A stretch of 64,000 nucleotides of DNA from Paenibacillus polymyxa (GCF_001719045.1 NZ_CP015423.1:2750001-2814000); one strand, 5' to 3'; counted from the first letter of the stretch, positions 25,617 to 34,851 are shown. Program-made: numbers and translations. Notes: a model not told the origin generated them from the letters alone.

Positions 25617-27611
25617 ATGAAAAAAATGATTCACACCAATCTCGTGGTTCTACTGTTATCTGCTACGATAACTACCGCCTGTATGGCACCCAACGGCGCG
25701 TCAGTTGTCGCACCCGTTAACGCACCAGTTGCATCTGAAAAGGCTAGCTTGGAGGGGCCGCGAAATGCCAAGGAACTAGAAGCTTTTGCAGATGGTGTTT
25801 TTGCGGACAAGATGAAGAAGTTTAATACAGTTGGTTCTAACTTTGTGGTCGTCACGGGTGGGAAAGTGTTGCTAAGCAAAGGTTACGGTTATGCCGACAG
25901 GGAAAAAAGAATTCCTGTTGATAAAAATACCGTTTTCCAAATCGGCTCTGTTACAAAGTCATTCACTGCATTGGCAGCTATGCAGTTGGTCGATAAGGGG
26001 AAAATGGATTTAAAACACGATATCCAAGAGTATTTAGGAGGAATAAAGGTTCCGAATAAAACAGGAAAAAAACTGACGATGTTTGATCTACTTACATATT
26101 CAAGTGGATTTGATGAACCAGATATTCTCATGGAAATGCATCCAGAATACGCGGACAAATATTTTCCAATGAAGAAGTACATTGCATCAAATATGCCAAC
26201 TGTTGTCAGGCCTCCAGGAGAAGCGTACACTTATGACAATTTTGGTTTCATGCTAGCCGGATATGCAGTAGCAAACGTAACGGGCATGTCATATTCCCGA
26301 TATATGGAAAAGAATATTTTCAAACCGTTAGGCATGACTTCGACGAGTGTGCGGTTTACCCCCCAATTGTTAAGCAGAATGGCTGCTCACTATGGACCAA
26401 CAGGTGAATTGATACCCTTGGACGGGTTTAAACCAACGGAAAAACCTGAAGGCGGTATGGTTTCAACAGCAGATGACATGGCGAAGTACCTCATGATGCA
26501 CCTGAACAAAGGCAAGTACAAAGGTAAAGAAGTGGTGAGTCCAAAGAGCATAGAGCAAATGCACACGTACCAATTATTCCCTGACAAGGAGTTCCCGGTT
26601 ACAACAATTGGATTCGAAGGCTACTTTAAAGAGAAGATGAATAATCAGCATGTGATTCTAAAAGGAGGAAATGTTACAGGGCATTCTTCCTTGGTTGTTA
26701 TTCTGCCTGAGAAGAATACAGCGATGTATATGTCCTACAATAACGACTCCATGATGAGTCTTGACGTGTATGAAGAATTTATGAATCATTATTATCCGAG
26801 AAAATCAGAAGTTCCAAAGTCAACCTACGCGGCAATAAGTGAGCAGCAGGCCCAAAACTACGTGGGATTATACCAAAATACGCGTATCGCTGCCTTAAGG
26901 ACGAAGGTTTCGTATTCGGACGGGAAATTAATAATGGAGACAGGAACATCAGGCAAACATACACTAAAAATGATCCACCCTTTATTATTTGAAGATGAAT
27001 CAGGTAATAAATTGACGTTTAATAAAAATGAAGCAGGCCATATTGCATATTTGTATTACATGCAGCTCCCAGACCTCGTTGCTTATGCGCAAAAAATAAA
27101 CATTGATTCACCATTTTCTGATGTACCTGCGGACAGTAAATATATTTCATATATAAACAATCTTAATGCTTTGAAAGTTATGAGCGGAAAGTCAGCCAAC
27201 CTCTTCGATCCGAAAGGAACGATGACTCAGGGAGAATTCTCAGAAGTGCTGCTGCGCGCCCATGGGTGGTATAAACAACCCTTCATGATTGAACCGAATA
27301 AGAAGCAGATGATGGCCGGACTACGTAATTATCAGCCTAATTCTCCTATCACTAGACAAATGGCGGCGGTAATGATCGAGAACCTGAAACAGGTTGAGCC
27401 TGGAACTAAGGTTAAATTGAGTGGCGAAACGGATGCTTGGGCAGTTAAAGCAGTCACAGCTCTTGTTTCCCAAGGTATCATGGACCCGGATACCAAGATC
27501 AACTCAGACGGCTCCATAAACTTCCGCTCGAAACAGCTTTTGAAGCGTCAAGAAGCCAGTGCCTTGTTAGATCAAGCATTTAATTACTATACGTTGCCAA
27601 TCAGTCACTAA
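25617..27611 (+). CDS. Secreted serine hydrolase (class C beta-lactamase fold) with SLH domains
   Basis: The 664-residue precursor starts with a signal peptide (KKMIH, hydrophobic core, TTAC near residue 22, a weak lipobox). Residues 50-400 form a penicillin-binding/beta-lactamase class C domain with the SxxK motif (GSVTKS) and the YxN motif (YDN). After a small beta domain (about 410-495), the last 160 residues carry S-layer homology repeats (SPFSDVPADSKYISYINNL). It should act on the cell surface, possibly on D-amino peptides or esters. The start follows CAAGGAGAAATCATTC. Confidence 0.85.
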   Translation: MKKMIHTNLVVLLLSATITTACMAPNGASVVAPVNAPVASEKASLEGPRNAKELEAFADGVFADKMKKFNTVGSNFVVVTGGKVLLSKGYGYADREKRIPVDKNTVFQIGSVTKSFTALAAMQLVDKGKMDLKHDIQEYLGGIKVPNKTGKKLTMFDLLTYSSGFDEPDILMEMHPEYADKYFPMKKYIASNMPTVVRPPGEAYTYDNFGFMLAGYAVANVTGMSYSRYMEKNIFKPLGMTSTSVRFTPQLLSRMAAHYGPTGELIPLDGFKPTEKPEGGMVSTADDMAKYLMMHLNKGKYKGKEVVSPKSIEQMHTYQLFPDKEFPVTTIGFEGYFKEKMNNQHVILKGGNVTGHSSLVVILPEKNTAMYMSYNNDSMMSLDVYEEFMNHYYPRKSEVPKSTYAAISEQQAQNYVGLYQNTRIAALRTKVSYSDGKLIMETGTSGKHTLKMIHPLLFEDESGNKLTFNKNEAGHIAYLYYMQLPDLVAYAQKINIDSPFSDVPADSKYISYINNLNALKVMSGKSANLFDPKGTMTQGEFSEVLLRAHGWYKQPFMIEPNKKQMMAGLRNYQPNSPITRQMAAVMIENLKQVEPGTKVKLSGETDAWAVKAVTALVSQGIMDPDTKINSDGSINFRSKQLLKRQEASALLDQAFNYYTLPISH

Positions 27612-27659
27612 TTCAAAAGGTTAACCAGAAAAAGTAAGATAATGATACTTTATATAAGG

Positions 27660-27697
27660 TTTCCTGAACCCCCGATCAAACTGGGGGTTTTCTTGTA
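27660..27697 (+). terminator. Terminator of the serine hydrolase gene
   Basis: CCCCCGATCAAACTGGGGG followed by TTTTCTTG, a short GC-rich stem with a T-run, lies about 60 bases after the stop. A second inverted repeat (AAGAAACAAGCGGC with GCCGCTTGTTTCTT, about 27701-27740) follows and could stop transcription from the opposite gene. Confidence 0.7.
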
Positions 27698-27783
27698 CAA
27701 TAAGAAACAAGCGGCTGCTGATGCTGCCGCTTGTTTCTTAGTTTTCTCCATATCCAACGGAAATCCGCATACAGCCGTAAGGT

Positions 27784-29592
27784 TTATTCCAGAAGCCCTG
27801 CCTCCCGGGCTTTTTGCACCGCTTCCTCCCGGTTGCGAACCCCCAGCTTCAGATAGACCGATGACGCATAGTTTCTAACCGTACCATCAGATAAATACAA
27901 TTTGGAGGCAATGGTTTTATATCGCAGTCCTTTCGACACGGACTGTAAAATTTCAAGCTCCCGTGGAGTTAAGTCATAGGTCGCGGCCACTTTGGTTGTC
28001 GACGGATCTTCCCCACTCTTGTCTGCTTCCAGCTGTGCAAACAATTTGTGCGACATCTCCTGATCGATCAGCGTGCCTCCGCGATAGACCGTGCGTATTG
28101 TTTCGGCGAGTTCTACCGGCTTCATCGACTTCAATAAGTATCCGTCCGCTCCGCTTCGCAGCGCTTCCAGAGCCTGTCCAGTATCTTCGAACGTGGTGAG
28201 AATCAAGATGCGGATGTGGGGCCACGTTTGTTTTATGGTACGGGATGCGGAGATTCCGTCCAGGTTCGGCATGTCCAAATCCATGAGCACCAGCTGAGGC
28301 TGAACCTGCCTGCACAGTTCGATGGCTTGCTCGCCATCTTCTGCCACCCCTACGACTTGCAAATCTTGCTGCTCCTCCAGAAGAGTCCGCAGACTTTCAC
28401 GGATAAAAGGCTGGTCATCGACGACCAACAGACGGATGACTTCATCCTTAAGCTCCGTTTGCCGTGGTAGGGTGCAGGTAACGAGGGTGCCTTCGCCCGG
28501 TTGGGTATAGACGCCAACATGACCTTGCAAATTCATTGCTCGCTCTTTCATGGCGTTCAACCCGAAGCCATCTCGTCCATGTTCCATCCCGCGGCCGTTA
28601 TCCTGAATTTCGAGCCTCGTCTGCTGAGGCTCGAATTGCACCAAAACCGTAATCTCCGTCGAGTGTCCATGACGCACGGCATTCGTCAATGATTCTTGCA
28701 AGCAGCGATACAGCGCTATCTTCGCTTGCTTCGTTACAGGGTATTCCTCCCCGAAGGCCTGGAAACGAACCGACACCTTAGCATGCTCTTGAAACTCCTC
28801 TGCCAGCTTCCGCAAAGACTGAAGCAGTGGGAGTTCTTCATGCGGCGATTCGATTTGATGCACATAGCCTCTCACTTCGTCCATATTCTGGCGGGCCAGG
28901 TTCAATAGGGAATCGAGCCGTTTCGTTCCTGTATCCGTCTCTAGCTCAGGGCGCAAGGTTTCCAATCCCATAATGAGGGAAGTGTAGGCATGACCGACAG
29001 TATCATGAAGCTCTTTGGAGAGCCGATTCCGCTCTTCGGCCAGCGTGATGTGCTCGATTTGGGACAAGTACTGCTCCAGCACCGCATTTTGCTCGCGTAT
29101 AATTTCGCTTTGACGATGATTGACCATCAATAAATGGAAGGAAAATCCGAATGCATAAGCCGTCCCGAATTGAATGGTCATAACCCAAAAATCAGTCTGC
29201 TCTACAAGCAGCTTAATTATAGCGGGTAGGAGCAATACCGATAAAGGACCTGACCAAAGATATGTTCTTTGTTTGCTGTTAGCGGCAATTAAAAATGGAT
29301 ACAACAGGAATGTGAGGTAGGCTTCCGGAAAAAACGAAGCTAAATACAAGCACAGCCCGCCCGGGATCACAATCTCGGTAAGCAGGTAGTATCTATAATT
29401 AAGCTGCAAGCACAGCCAGGGAACGGAAAAAGCAATAAGCTGCCAAAACACAAGAACCCCAAGCGGCAGCGTGAAATGAGACTGCCGCTCTATGATAGTG
29501 AGCAGGAGAGAAGTACTGCAAATCAAGCGAATCATAAGCATGAACCAGTCGTACCAGAACCACTGCTTTACCATATCGAACAAAACCATCAA
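27784..29592 (-). CDS. Histidine kinase fused to a LuxR-type response regulator
   Basis: The 602 residues carry a complete two-component system in one chain. Residues 1-155 hold about five membrane helices; HisKA_3 follows with phosphoacceptor His196 (SKELHDTVGH). The ATPase domain has the N box (ESLTNAVRHG) and G box (DNGRGM, GFGLNAMKERA). At residue 387 a receiver domain begins (IRLLVVDDQPF; phospho-acceptor Asp438 in LVLMDLDMPN), then a LuxR helix-turn-helix (LTPRELEILQSVSKGL). NarL-type systems normally use two genes; near 28440 a one-base change would restore separate reading frames. It lies 92 bases after the sensor-domain gene. Confidence 0.85.
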   Translation of the reverse strand: MMVLFDMVKQWFWYDWFMLMIRLICSTSLLLTIIERQSHFTLPLGVLVFWQLIAFSVPWLCLQLNYRYYLLTEIVIPGGLCLYLASFFPEAYLTFLLYPFLIAANSKQRTYLWSGPLSVLLLPAIIKLLVEQTDFWVMTIQFGTAYAFGFSFHLLMVNHRQSEIIREQNAVLEQYLSQIEHITLAEERNRLSKELHDTVGHAYTSLIMGLETLRPELETDTGTKRLDSLLNLARQNMDEVRGYVHQIESPHEELPLLQSLRKLAEEFQEHAKVSVRFQAFGEEYPVTKQAKIALYRCLQESLTNAVRHGHSTEITVLVQFEPQQTRLEIQDNGRGMEHGRDGFGLNAMKERAMNLQGHVGVYTQPGEGTLVTCTLPRQTELKDEVIRLLVVDDQPFIRESLRTLLEEQQDLQVVGVAEDGEQAIELCRQVQPQLVLMDLDMPNLDGISASRTIKQTWPHIRILILTTFEDTGQALEALRSGADGYLLKSMKPVELAETIRTVYRGGTLIDQEMSHKLFAQLEADKSGEDPSTTKVAATYDLTPRELEILQSVSKGLRYKTIASKLYLSDGTVRNYASSVYLKLGVRNREEAVQKAREAGLLE

Positions 29593-29683
29593 CCCCTAAG
29601 AACTATCAGTATGACATTACGTAACTATTATAGAGCAGAACATCATCCAACAATACTTTTAAATCCAGACCGGGACATTTCGG

Positions 29684-30271
29684 TTAACGGTTCACACTCT
29701 TGATCATAAGACGGGTGTAGCCGCCTAGCATACGCGTCAAGCTGTTCGCAAGCCTATAGCTCACCATAGTGAATACGACTCCTGAGGCCGAAACCAGCAT
29801 GGATTTTATCACAGTATCTACAAGCAAACCCATAAAATAATAATTAAATAACGGAAAGAGGAGCGGGGTCGCAATCATCGCGAGTGGAGTTATATAAAGC
29901 AAGGCCGCACTAATGAGGCTAAAAATCCCCACCGGGAGCTTCAGCATCAGCCAGCCGATAGCGATCCAGTTGCGCCGATTTAGCAGCTCCTTCCTTGCTT
30001 GAAGCCAGATAGAGGCATCGGTGTTTATTGGTCTAACGTAAAGCTCTGTGGTAATATCCGTATAGATCTTGGTCTGTGTGCGTTCAAATTGCAGGAAGAC
30101 GTATGTAGTTCGCAAAATGCGAGTAATCAGAGGAACGCCCGCGACGGTAAACGAAAGACTCAAGCCTAATGTAAGAGCGACCAGATAAAAGCAAAAGTAA
30201 AACAATCCGGTAGCGAAAGTAAGCAGTAGGAAATAGCCATTTTGAATAAAGCTGACGACGGTTTTTGTCAT
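29684..30271 (-). CDS. Membrane protein resembling a stand-alone histidine-kinase sensor domain
   Basis: The 195 residues hold two pairs of hydrophobic helices (about 10-60 and 105-165) separated by a charged loop. The pattern YFLLLTFATGLFYFCFYLVALT resembles the Sensor domain normally found at the N-terminus of NarL-type kinases, here without a kinase. The start is uncertain: ATG 30271 is 13 bases after AAGGA, with TTG and GTG just upstream. It is followed in the same direction by the kinase-regulator gene, so the two probably signal together. Confidence 0.65.
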   Translation of the reverse strand: MTKTVVSFIQNGYFLLLTFATGLFYFCFYLVALTLGLSLSFTVAGVPLITRILRTTYVFLQFERTQTKIYTDITTELYVRPINTDASIWLQARKELLNRRNWIAIGWLMLKLPVGIFSLISAALLYITPLAMIATPLLFPLFNYYFMGLLVDTVIKSMLVSASGVVFTMVSYRLANSLTRMLGGYTRLMIKSVNR

Positions 30272-30321
30272 CAAAGAGCCCACATCCTTTACAAGTAGTA
30301 GTCGTATCCTACGGCTCTTGA

Positions 30322-30327
30322 TGTCAA
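30322..30327 (-). promoter_or_regulatory. -35 element next to the shared motif
   Basis: A consensus TTGACA lies on the minus strand 8 bases downstream of the shared motif and about 50 bases before the sensor-domain gene. No good -10 is found at normal spacing, as expected for a promoter that depends on an activator. Confidence 0.4.
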
Positions 30328-30334
30328 ATCTACC

Positions 30335-30357
30335 AGTGCCATAATGTCATATGACAC
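30335..30357 (-). promoter_or_regulatory. Shared motif AGTGCC-N4-TGTCATATGACAC, copy 2
   Basis: This is the second copy, with the same 4-base spacing and the same palindrome (30345-30356) as at 25474. It lies just upstream of TTGACA and about 64 bases before the sensor-domain gene. The position fits a site for an activator contacting RNA polymerase. Confidence 0.55.
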
Positions 30358-30543
30358 AAGGCGAAAGCGGTCTGCAAACCTAATGAGGAAAAACAACTGG
30401 TTCTTCGCCATTTTTTAAATATCGCATAGTAATGGTAATCGTCTTTGCAGAGTCAAGCGGCTTTTGATCCAATCCCCTCTGCGATGCATGAGAAGACACA
30501 AAACATGGTTTCCGGTAAGGAGGGCTGATTTCTGCCTAAAATT

Positions 30544-31146
30544 TTATCTTTGAGAATCAAGAATAAACATAGATGCATCTTGTCCCATGAATATTTTACT
30601 TCCGTTAAAAAAAGTTTTCGACTGAATATCTCTATATCCTATTTTAGTCATAATGTCAGTCAGCTCTTCTTGATTAAATCCGTTATGAACTATATCTGAA
30701 ACTACTTTTTCATTTTTATTAAAATCTACGATTAGTAAATGTCCTCCTTCATTTAGAACATCAAATAGCCTTGATAAAACAAATTCAACATCATGAATAT
30801 GGAGTAGAACCTGAGCCATAAAAATATAGTCCGCATGTAAATCCGTTAGACCTTCCTTTTCAAAATCAAAACATAATGTATCTGCATTCTGAATATGAAG
30901 ATCAGTAATTTTTTGCTTTATTTGATTAATCATGTTTTGTGAAGTATCCAGAAAAAGCATAGAATTAAAATCATTTAACAAGCTCATTCCGACAAGACCC
31001 GTTCCACACCCAAAATCAATAGCATTCTTACTATTAGCGTCAACCACATATTCACGAATGGCATCAGATGATACCTTTGCAATTTGAATTCTTTCAGAAG
31101 TGTCATATATATTAGCTATCATTTCAAACTTATCCGTATTTCCCAT
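30544..31146 (-). CDS. Class I SAM-dependent methyltransferase
   Basis: The Rossmann core is typical: motif I AIDFGCGTGLVGMSLL (about residues 42-57), the acidic end of strand two (LFLDTSQNMI), and motif IV (DYIFMAQVLLHI). The 200-residue length suits small-molecule methyltransferases. ATG 31146 follows GGAGAGGTAATC. GC content is low compared with the next genes. The acceptor is unknown and the gene stands alone. Confidence 0.82.
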   Translation of the reverse strand: MGNTDKFEMIANIYDTSERIQIAKVSSDAIREYVVDANSKNAIDFGCGTGLVGMSLLNDFNSMLFLDTSQNMINQIKQKITDLHIQNADTLCFDFEKEGLTDLHADYIFMAQVLLHIHDVEFVLSRLFDVLNEGGHLLIVDFNKNEKVVSDIVHNGFNQEELTDIMTKIGYRDIQSKTFFNGSKIFMGQDASMFILDSQR

Positions 31147-31376
31147 GATTACCTCTCCAATCCGATTAATAAAATCCTGAATACAACAATATAGAATGAT
31201 ATTCTATCGAAGCATTAGCATTTAGTCCACATTCTTATTAGTAAGCTCTTAGTCTTGGTTCGTTTCTGTACAATTTTGCTTCAACATTTTCGCCCTTATT
31301 TGTGATATGGTTCACCACCCTACCTGTAACGGCAAGTTTAAAGACCACCCCACTAAAAGGATGGCCTTTAGGACTG

Positions 31377-31910
31377 CTAATCTATTCTAATTGCCTCGAT
31401 ATAAAGCTCGATTCTCACTTCATTGCCGACAACAACCCCACCTTTTTCCAGAGGCGAGTTGAATGTCAAGCCAAATTCATTGCGTTCGATACTGGCTGTT
31501 GAATGAAATCCTACACGTTCCCGGCCGCGAGGGTCCTTGTTAAGTCCTTCAAAAACGGTATGAAAAATGATGGGTTTGGTTACTCCATGCAGAGTTAGAT
31601 TGCCCGTAAGCTCATATTGCCTTTCGCCAGCAAGGACGCAGCTGGTGCTTTGAAACGTAATGGTTGGATACTTGGCTGCATGAAGGAAGTCGTCGCTCTT
31701 CAGGTGTTCATCTCGTTGCGATTGGCGAGTTGTGATACTATTTGCATCTATGGAAGCCTGAATACCCATGGTTGTTAAATCGTTGGGGTCAAAACTCAAG
31801 ATCGCTTGGAAATGCTCGAATACTCCTTTAATTCTACTAATCATTAAATGCGTCACCGAAAACTCGACGGAACTGTGGTCCGGATCCACTTCCCAATTGA
31901 TATTGCTCAT
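31377..31910 (-). CDS. YceI-family lipid-binding protein
   Basis: The 177 residues form the YceI lipocalin-like barrel: NWEVDPDHSSVEFSVTHLM at the start, KSDDFLHAAKYPTITFQST in the middle and the repeated strands to the end. YceI proteins bind isoprenoids. There is no signal peptide, so it should be cytoplasmic. The start follows AGAGGTGG. It is monocistronic. Confidence 0.9.
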   Translation of the reverse strand: MSNINWEVDPDHSSVEFSVTHLMISRIKGVFEHFQAILSFDPNDLTTMGIQASIDANSITTRQSQRDEHLKSDDFLHAAKYPTITFQSTSCVLAGERQYELTGNLTLHGVTKPIIFHTVFEGLNKDPRGRERVGFHSTASIERNEFGLTFNSPLEKGGVVVGNEVRIELYIEAIRID

Positions 31911-31994
31911 AAATAAATTCCACCTCTATGATAAGATTTTGAGAAAGGTCGCCCCATCTCCAAACACTGCGCTATTCGCATACTCCTAATGTAC

Positions 31995-32033
31995 AAAAAA
32001 GCTACTGACAACGGTATGTCAGTAGCCTTTTTT
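31995..32033. terminator. Bidirectional terminator
   Basis: GCTACTGACA pairs with TGTCAGTAGC around a 6-base loop, flanked by runs of A before and T after. It lies about 100 bases past the end of the SMI1/HEAT gene on the minus strand and upstream of yceI. Confidence 0.75.
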
Positions 32034-32133
32034 CATTTTTTTGGTTTCCTCGTAAATCCGATTTCGGAATGTTCAGGCTCCGCCACGTCAAAATTAAATC
32101 GAAGGTGAGCTGGATAATTCATGTACACCCTCT

Positions 32134-33468
32134 TCACCATTCGTCTTTGTCGAAATAATCATCTGGAAAATGTAGCTCTCGCAAACAACCGATAAATTTT
32201 TCTCTGAAATTCGGATTGCTTTTGTATTGCGGCCATACCTCCTTATAGTAAGGCAGCAACTTCTCATGTGGAATAATGCCCCAGTATAAAATCAAGTTAT
32301 TCAGAACCTGCGGGCCGCCCCCCATCAACATCTGTTCAATGATCTGCCAGCTTCCCAGCTTGTTTTCGCAACTGCGCGCGGCATAGATGGCAGTGGTTTG
32401 CATTTTCGGGTCAGCATGGCACAAGAAAGGCGCAAAGTTCTGGAGAGTAATCGCGCCATAATCCTCCAAGATATACCCTGCATAACGCAACGTTTCCGGG
32501 TCGTGAATCCTGTCAAGCCTTTGCAAGATCACTGGAATAAAATCCGTTAAATTCACAGTTTTTCTGAAAGTATGTAGAATCTGTAAAGCTTGCAGAAAAC
32601 CCTCATGCCCATCCGATTGCAACAGCTCCAGAAGGTATTTTCTACCCGCGTCAAAAGAAGTTTTGCAGATGAGCCAAATGGCTGTAGTCCGATTTTTTAG
32701 GCTTTGCTCCGCAGTATTTTTCAAAAAACCAAGGGTTGGCTGAGAGACTTTCTTAAACTTGAACATTCCATTAAGCGCTTTGGCTTGGATTTCTCCATTT
32801 GGAGCGCTCTGATAAGTCTGGATCAGCGCATTCTCATCACCCGGCATTCGACTACCAAACCACCCGATATCATAATCCAGAATAATTTCATCCAGCCAGC
32901 GCTCGTACCAGTCCAGAAAGCTGTCTTCATAGACAAAGAAAAAAGGATGATCGGGATGGAAATCGGAGGTGTACACAATTCTCCCCCTGTATTTCCCTTC
33001 AAGTACGAGATACATGTCGTATTCGCAGCCTTGGGTGCCTATGCACAACATGCCGCCCAGCACCTTATTACAGGTGGCGTCGTATTCCTCATCGGGAATG
33101 TCCTCGTCCTTGGTCAGGGGCTCAATCAGATGGTTCCATTCCTCTTTGGTCATCCCGGGATGCAGAACGGATTTTGCAAGGAGTGCCTGGCGCTCGGTGT
33201 AGGAAGTTGCCTTTCCAATCGGATAAATTCCATAATAGGGTCCGGCGCCTCCGTTGCCCACTTTCGTTAAAAACTGCGCGTAGGGCTCAGGAAGGGTAAC
33301 CTGATTGTGGGCTTGCCAGTCCGCCAGCTCTTTTGCTGTAAGCTTCTCTTTAACCCTATATTGATGTGCGGATGCTCCAAACACCGAGAAATCCGCGTCT
33401 TTGCGCATAGCTTGACTCAGTTTGTTTTTTATTCGATCCAGTTGCGTTTCTTTCTTCCTAAACCACAT
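32134..33468 (-). CDS. SMI1/KNR4 (SUKH) domain protein with HEAT-like repeats
   Basis: Residues 25-200 hold a SUKH/SMI1 domain: LPEPYAQFLTKVGNGGAGP and YGIYPIGK are typical. The second half (about 230-440) is helical and repeat-like (HDPETLRYAGYILEDYGA, then HADPKMQTTAIYAARSCEN), resembling HEAT repeats. ATG 33468 follows GGAGGG at 7 bases; the frame extends 42 codons further without a ribosome site. SUKH proteins often serve as immunity proteins for contact-dependent toxins, but no toxin gene is next to it, so the role is open. Confidence 0.7.
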   Translation of the reverse strand: MWFRKKETQLDRIKNKLSQAMRKDADFSVFGASAHQYRVKEKLTAKELADWQAHNQVTLPEPYAQFLTKVGNGGAGPYYGIYPIGKATSYTERQALLAKSVLHPGMTKEEWNHLIEPLTKDEDIPDEEYDATCNKVLGGMLCIGTQGCEYDMYLVLEGKYRGRIVYTSDFHPDHPFFFVYEDSFLDWYERWLDEIILDYDIGWFGSRMPGDENALIQTYQSAPNGEIQAKALNGMFKFKKVSQPTLGFLKNTAEQSLKNRTTAIWLICKTSFDAGRKYLLELLQSDGHEGFLQALQILHTFRKTVNLTDFIPVILQRLDRIHDPETLRYAGYILEDYGAITLQNFAPFLCHADPKMQTTAIYAARSCENKLGSWQIIEQMLMGGGPQVLNNLILYWGIIPHEKLLPYYKEVWPQYKSNPNFREKFIGCLRELHFPDDYFDKDEW

Positions 33469-33743
33469 ATTGAACCCTCCTGTTGACCATAGCCAGGTTT
33501 CCTTTGTTTGCTTATCCAGCAATTTTATTATTTTTTCTATGGGTCGTACCTCTTTAAAATGATATGTATCTAGAGCACCACAGGAAAAATCCATATGATT
33601 GGAACCTATATGTGGATTAGACTATAATCACCTTGTTATTCATGTAAGCCACTCCTCATTTCATGGAAATTAACGACATAATTATTTAACCAAACTCATC
33701 AAACGCAGCTCATTTTAAACAACATATAGTGAGGGAGAAAATA

Positions 33744-34124
33744 ATGAAAAGCCAATTAAGAAATATTACGGTCGACGGTTATGCCTTCGTTTATTGGTAC
33801 TCAGGCGGGTCTCGCTTCATCCTAAACCTATCTCCCAAAGAGAATAAAAACATCAAAATCACGCTCATCTTTCAGGCCAATCCTCCTGAAGAAGAGTCTC
33901 ATACTTTTTGGTCCTTTTATGACATTTCAGCCCAAAATATTGAAATGGAAACTGTCATCCATCTGGGTAAACCCAAGCATATTGCTGAAATCATCTCTTA
34001 CTTGATGGCAAAACGACAAGAACTTTGGGTCCAGGGGAAGCCTCACGTTCTGGATAATGCCTGGGATTTACTAAAGGAAATGGGCTATTCCGAGTTAAAA
34101 CCGATTTGGATTAGACAGTGGTAG
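33744..34124 (+). CDS. Hypothetical protein, 126 residues
   Basis: ATG 33744 is 6 bases after GGGAG. The protein is soluble, mixed alpha/beta and rich in aromatic residues (FVYWYSGGSRFILNLS, HTFWSFYDISAQN), ending in ELKPIWIRQW. I do not recognise a family. It is flanked by the SMI1/HEAT gene (divergent) and a terminator-like hairpin downstream. Confidence 0.6.
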   Translation: MKSQLRNITVDGYAFVYWYSGGSRFILNLSPKENKNIKITLIFQANPPEEESHTFWSFYDISAQNIEMETVIHLGKPKHIAEIISYLMAKRQELWVQGKPHVLDNAWDLLKEMGYSELKPIWIRQW

Positions 34125-34147
34125 TGATAATGGTTTGTGGACTAGCC

Positions 34148-34167
34148 CCCTTTGACCACTCAAAGGG
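34148..34167. terminator. Short hairpin between convergent genes
   Basis: CCCTTTGA pairs with TCAAAGGG around CCAC, 24 bases after the upstream stop; no T-run follows. Confidence 0.5.
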
Positions 34168-34191
34168 AGCTTAAAGTTCACAGATATACGA

Positions 34192-34710
34192 TTATTCGTT
34201 ATCCGGCGTGGCCGGGGGCATCAAGCCTTTAACGGCGCCGAGAAACGGGCGAATGGACTTGATCATGCCGTAGCCCATCTTCACGACCGGGACAAATTTC
34301 TGGATCATGCCGAACAGCCGCAAGCCGCCGCCGAGCATACCGCCAAGCCCTCCTGCGCCTGCAGTAGAGCCGCCAAGGCCGCCTAACAGCGAGCCCATCA
34401 TCGGCAGGAATGCCGACACCTTGGCGTCCGGCTTGCGGGAGCGCGAACGGCCAGACGGCTTGCGCGCGCCGCTTTTCCGGTTGCCGAGACGGACGCCCGG
34501 GGCATGCGCACCAGCTCTGCGCTTGATAGATCGGGAGCCTTGCTTCCCGGAAGAAGTGCGTGGAGGAGCTCCAGCACTGGCAAGTACCAACCCACCGCGA
34601 TTAACATCGGTGATGTAGCCGACGTAAGTCTCTCCGCTGTGCAGGGTGACACAGACCGGACGGCCCTGAAACTTCTTAGCCCGTGCACGCATCTCTTTCG
34701 ATTGTGCCAT
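34192..34710 (-). CDS. Unknown protein with Sm-like N-terminus and glycine-rich tail
   Basis: Residues 12-45 (GRPVCVTLHSGETYVGYITD, then VNRGGLVLAS) look like the first strands of an Sm/LSm-type barrel. Residues 48-100 are highly basic (SIKRRAG, RKPSGRSRSRKPDAK), suggesting nucleic acid or polymer binding. Residues 105-165 are Gly/Leu/Met-rich and may bind membranes. The start follows GAGGTGAACTTCC. GC is clearly higher than in neighbours. I cannot assign a function; a spore or cell-surface structural protein is one possibility. Confidence 0.6.
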   Translation of the reverse strand: MAQSKEMRARAKKFQGRPVCVTLHSGETYVGYITDVNRGGLVLASAGAPPRTSSGKQGSRSIKRRAGAHAPGVRLGNRKSGARKPSGRSRSRKPDAKVSAFLPMMGSLLGGLGGSTAGAGGLGGMLGGGLRLFGMIQKFVPVVKMGYGMIKSIRPFLGAVKGLMPPATPDNE

Positions 34711-34851
34711 GGAAGTTCACCTCGCTCACTGATTATAATTCAGTTTACGCCAGGGGCGGGCTGTCTGCTTGTGCGAATGGGACATACGCACGCCAAAAAT
34801 CGCTTGATGATTAGGCATTTTACAACTCTCCCTCAAGAAACGCGAATGCCC

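Noticed and set aside
32704..33270. 188-codon frame opposite the SMI1/HEAT gene
   Set aside because: It has no ribosome site and no domain; the opposite strand has both.
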